Assembly (NCBI GenBank): GCA_905250075.1
Contig: CAJNOP010000003.1
Location: 5,478,207-5,542,206, forward strand
Direction of reading: 5' to 3'
Length of the DNA stretch: 64,000 nucleotides
Source of the DNA: Rotaria sp. Silwood1
Lineage: Eukaryota > Rotifera > Eurotatoria > Philodinida > Philodinidae
This document shows positions 61,977 to 64,000 of this stretch, piece after piece (positions within the stretch are counted from its first letter, which is position 1; each line of letters opens with the position of its first letter). The notes under the pieces are model-generated. The model was given only the letters and a program-made list of their open reading frames with translations, was not told where the DNA came from and made no database searches. Both the position numbers and the translations under genes were made by a program.

Positions 61977-64000
61977 ATCAATGAACTCATACATTAGATA
62001 TGAAAATTCGTTCAAGTATTTTGAAAATGAGTCTCAAATTGCGTTAATATTCGATTATAGACACTATCCAGTAAACAGTTAAGAGCTTGATTCATTGCTT
62101 TCTTTTATGTTTGATTGATGTTCGATAAAATTGATCGATCTATTTTAATATAGTTTTGCCAGTATTTAGTTCAAGTCATTCATTTCAAAATAAGTTGAAT
62201 AAACAAATGTAATACAATATGACTGTATGAACTGTTTCTAACTTTTCTTCCATCCAGTGTATCTATGACTTTTAGAATCTTGCAAAATTTCTTGGATTTA
62301 ATTTTCAATGAATGACCGCATAGAAAAATGTTATAAAAACTTGTAATATTTAAAATTCATTTCATATTTCAATATTGATCCAGATGCAAAAGTTTAGTTG
62401 TCGTCGAATTTATTGATATTCCAAAATAACTAATTAATCTCGATCGACAGACAGACTATGATGCCATATTCATGACTTTCTTATCCTTTGAAAATGATAC
62501 ATTTAGCTGCTGAAATTGCTTTCAAAATAAAGATAATTCTCTCGAAATTTAGCTTTTTACTTGTATAAAAAGATTCCTTGCAGCATACAAAAATGTTTGA
62601 TATGAAACAGACTTTGGTTTCTTTGAATATTTTGTTTTCCTACGAAATATATTACATTTCGTGCATATTATGATTTAAACCTAACTGACAAATATGTATT
62701 TTCTATGTATAAAAATGCACGCAGATTTCATTGTTATTATGATTATTGTAATGTAAGTTTAAATCGATTAAAAAATTTTCTAAATTATAGAACAAATGAA
62801 AATAGGTTTAAAATATTTATTTATTTGACATTTTTACAATTTTTCTTTTCATATAAAGAATTTGTAGGCTTTTCAGAATATACTTTTTTATTGATTTCAA
62901 TTATGAAACAAGTAACATTCATCACGAAATAATTCATTTGATCCTACACACTGACAGCATAGAGATATGCATGTAGGCGCCTCAAGATATAACAATACCA
63001 CACATAAAGTACTAGATAAATGCAAGAGATCACTTGACATGTAATAGCGATTCGTTTCACCACAACAATTTTGAATATGCTACATTTGTTTAATCAAAGT
63101 GAGTTAATATTAGTGACATAACTAGAGTGTTGCTGAGGATAGTTTGGGTTGGGGCCCTCTTCCAACTTTTTTCATGATTACTCCACTAGTTTATATGCGT
63201 AATGTTATCGGTTTTTCTGCAGTGTTGTCAAAGTTTTGCGATGGTTGCACTGTTGTAACAATATTCACATTAGTACTTTTATACTGTTCTCAATACTATT
63301 TTCGATTTCAAATGATAATTGAGTATAGTAGATAAATAGCTCTTTTTGTCATATATTGATACATATCGAATTACTGAAATTCTATCTAGGATATGTCGTC
63401 ACAAACAGTAATAAATTGGCTTAAGGGATTTTATGGTCGAAGTTTCAATATGTCAAATAAAAAATCTTGGAACTGAAAATGTTCTCACTTTTCATTATTC
63501 ACATTATTCTGTGTTCTCTTCATAGTTTGAATGAAACTAATGTTACGTATATCTCTTGATTGATAAAGATAAAATAGAAATGAATACAATTGTTTACAAT
63601 TAGTTATATTAGAGCTATTTCCATAACGTAAAAAGTAACTATTGTATTATTCAAGAAATGAAATTTAAGTTTATCATTAATCTTACGTTCAGACTTACTA
63701 TCTAAACTTGTTAACAATTATGACCTCACTTCTTTATGCATATATCATTGAATAATAGATTGAACGATTCAATGGTTGAATAATAATTATTATTACTTCT
63801 AGAAGCATCTCAGATCGAATGAACATGCTCGTAAACCACTGTAAATCGTCGTATATTAACGTGTTACATGGCGTAGTATTTCTTTGTATTTAATAGAGAG
63901 AAGTATGATCATGTATAGTGAAACACCAAATATGCTCCGTCGTTTCACCGTATACACAGATCTCGATCAATATGAATCATAAGGCGGAGACACCCAATGT
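61977..64000. other. Non-coding, no recognised gene
   Basis: 2 kb of AT-rich DNA downstream of RCAN to the window end. Short frames at 62705-62932 and 63144-63335 are not recognisable. A small G/C-rich patch (GGGTTGGGGCCC at ~63148) is the only compositional feature. Confidence 0.45.

Noticed and set aside
1-64000. Spliced-leader RNA gene, rRNA, CRISPR array
   Set aside because: No match to the bdelloid leader I remember, no rRNA-like sequence and no regularly spaced repeats of constant length were seen by eye.

Overview
The window looks like nuclear DNA of a bdelloid rotifer, or a close relative. It is strongly AT-rich. Genes are split by mostly short GT..AG introns of about 40-100 bases. 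A decayed ADP-ribosyltransferase-TPR gene of the kind greatly expanded in bdelloids lies at 40.2-41.6 kb. GT-rich tracts resemble the TGTGGG telomere repeat described in that group. Animal-type families such as an HR96/DAF-12 receptor, SREBP, BRPF and RCAN exclude a prokaryote, plant or fungus. Genus level is a guess (Rotaria, Didymodactylos or Adineta type). All exon models come from reading frame plus splice-site logic; where stated, every intron phase closes.

Layout. 1-4.3 kb holds no clear gene but two inverted-repeat elements, one a ~183-base-arm palindrome with a G-quadruplex-forming centre. 4.3-8.0 kb: hexosaminidase D gene (minus) with an ATG8 gene nested in intron 2 on the opposite strand. 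10.6-12.1 kb: SIRT6/7-type sirtuin (plus). 12-18.5 kb: non-coding, with one foldback element. 18.6-23.5 kb: HR96/DAF-12-like nuclear receptor (minus), foldback in its long intron. 25.7-29.5 kb: ALG10 (minus), foldback in intron 3. 30.0-30.6 kb: unknown Cys-rich protein (plus), divergent from ALG10. 30.8-31.6 kb: conserved glycosyltransferase-like protein (minus). 31.9-32.9 kb: CNBP-type seven-zinc-knuckle protein (minus). 33.3-38.5 kb: BRPF chromatin scaffold without PWWP domain (minus). 40.2-41.6 kb: ART-TPR pseudogene ending in a G-rich inverted repeat. 42.7-43.9 kb: fuseless-like membrane protein (minus). 44-49.7 kb: gene-free, one foldback. 49.7-54.4 kb: SREBP (minus). 55.1-56.2 kb: nicotinamidase with signal peptide (minus). 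61.1-62.0 kb: RCAN/calcipressin (plus). The remaining stretches show nothing recognisable.

The genes are mostly single-copy housekeeping or regulatory loci and do not form one pathway. Loose themes, by inference only: lipid/sterol and xenobiotic transcription control (HR96-like receptor, SREBP); glycan handling (ALG10, HEXD, the GT-like protein); and NAD use and recycling (sirtuin, nicotinamidase, dead ART). I see no operon-like array, CRISPR, rRNA or convincing tRNA. The most unusual material is the set of diverged palindromic elements, the nested ATG8 with a pre-exposed C-terminal glycine, the PWWP-less BRPF and the apparently secreted nicotinamidase.
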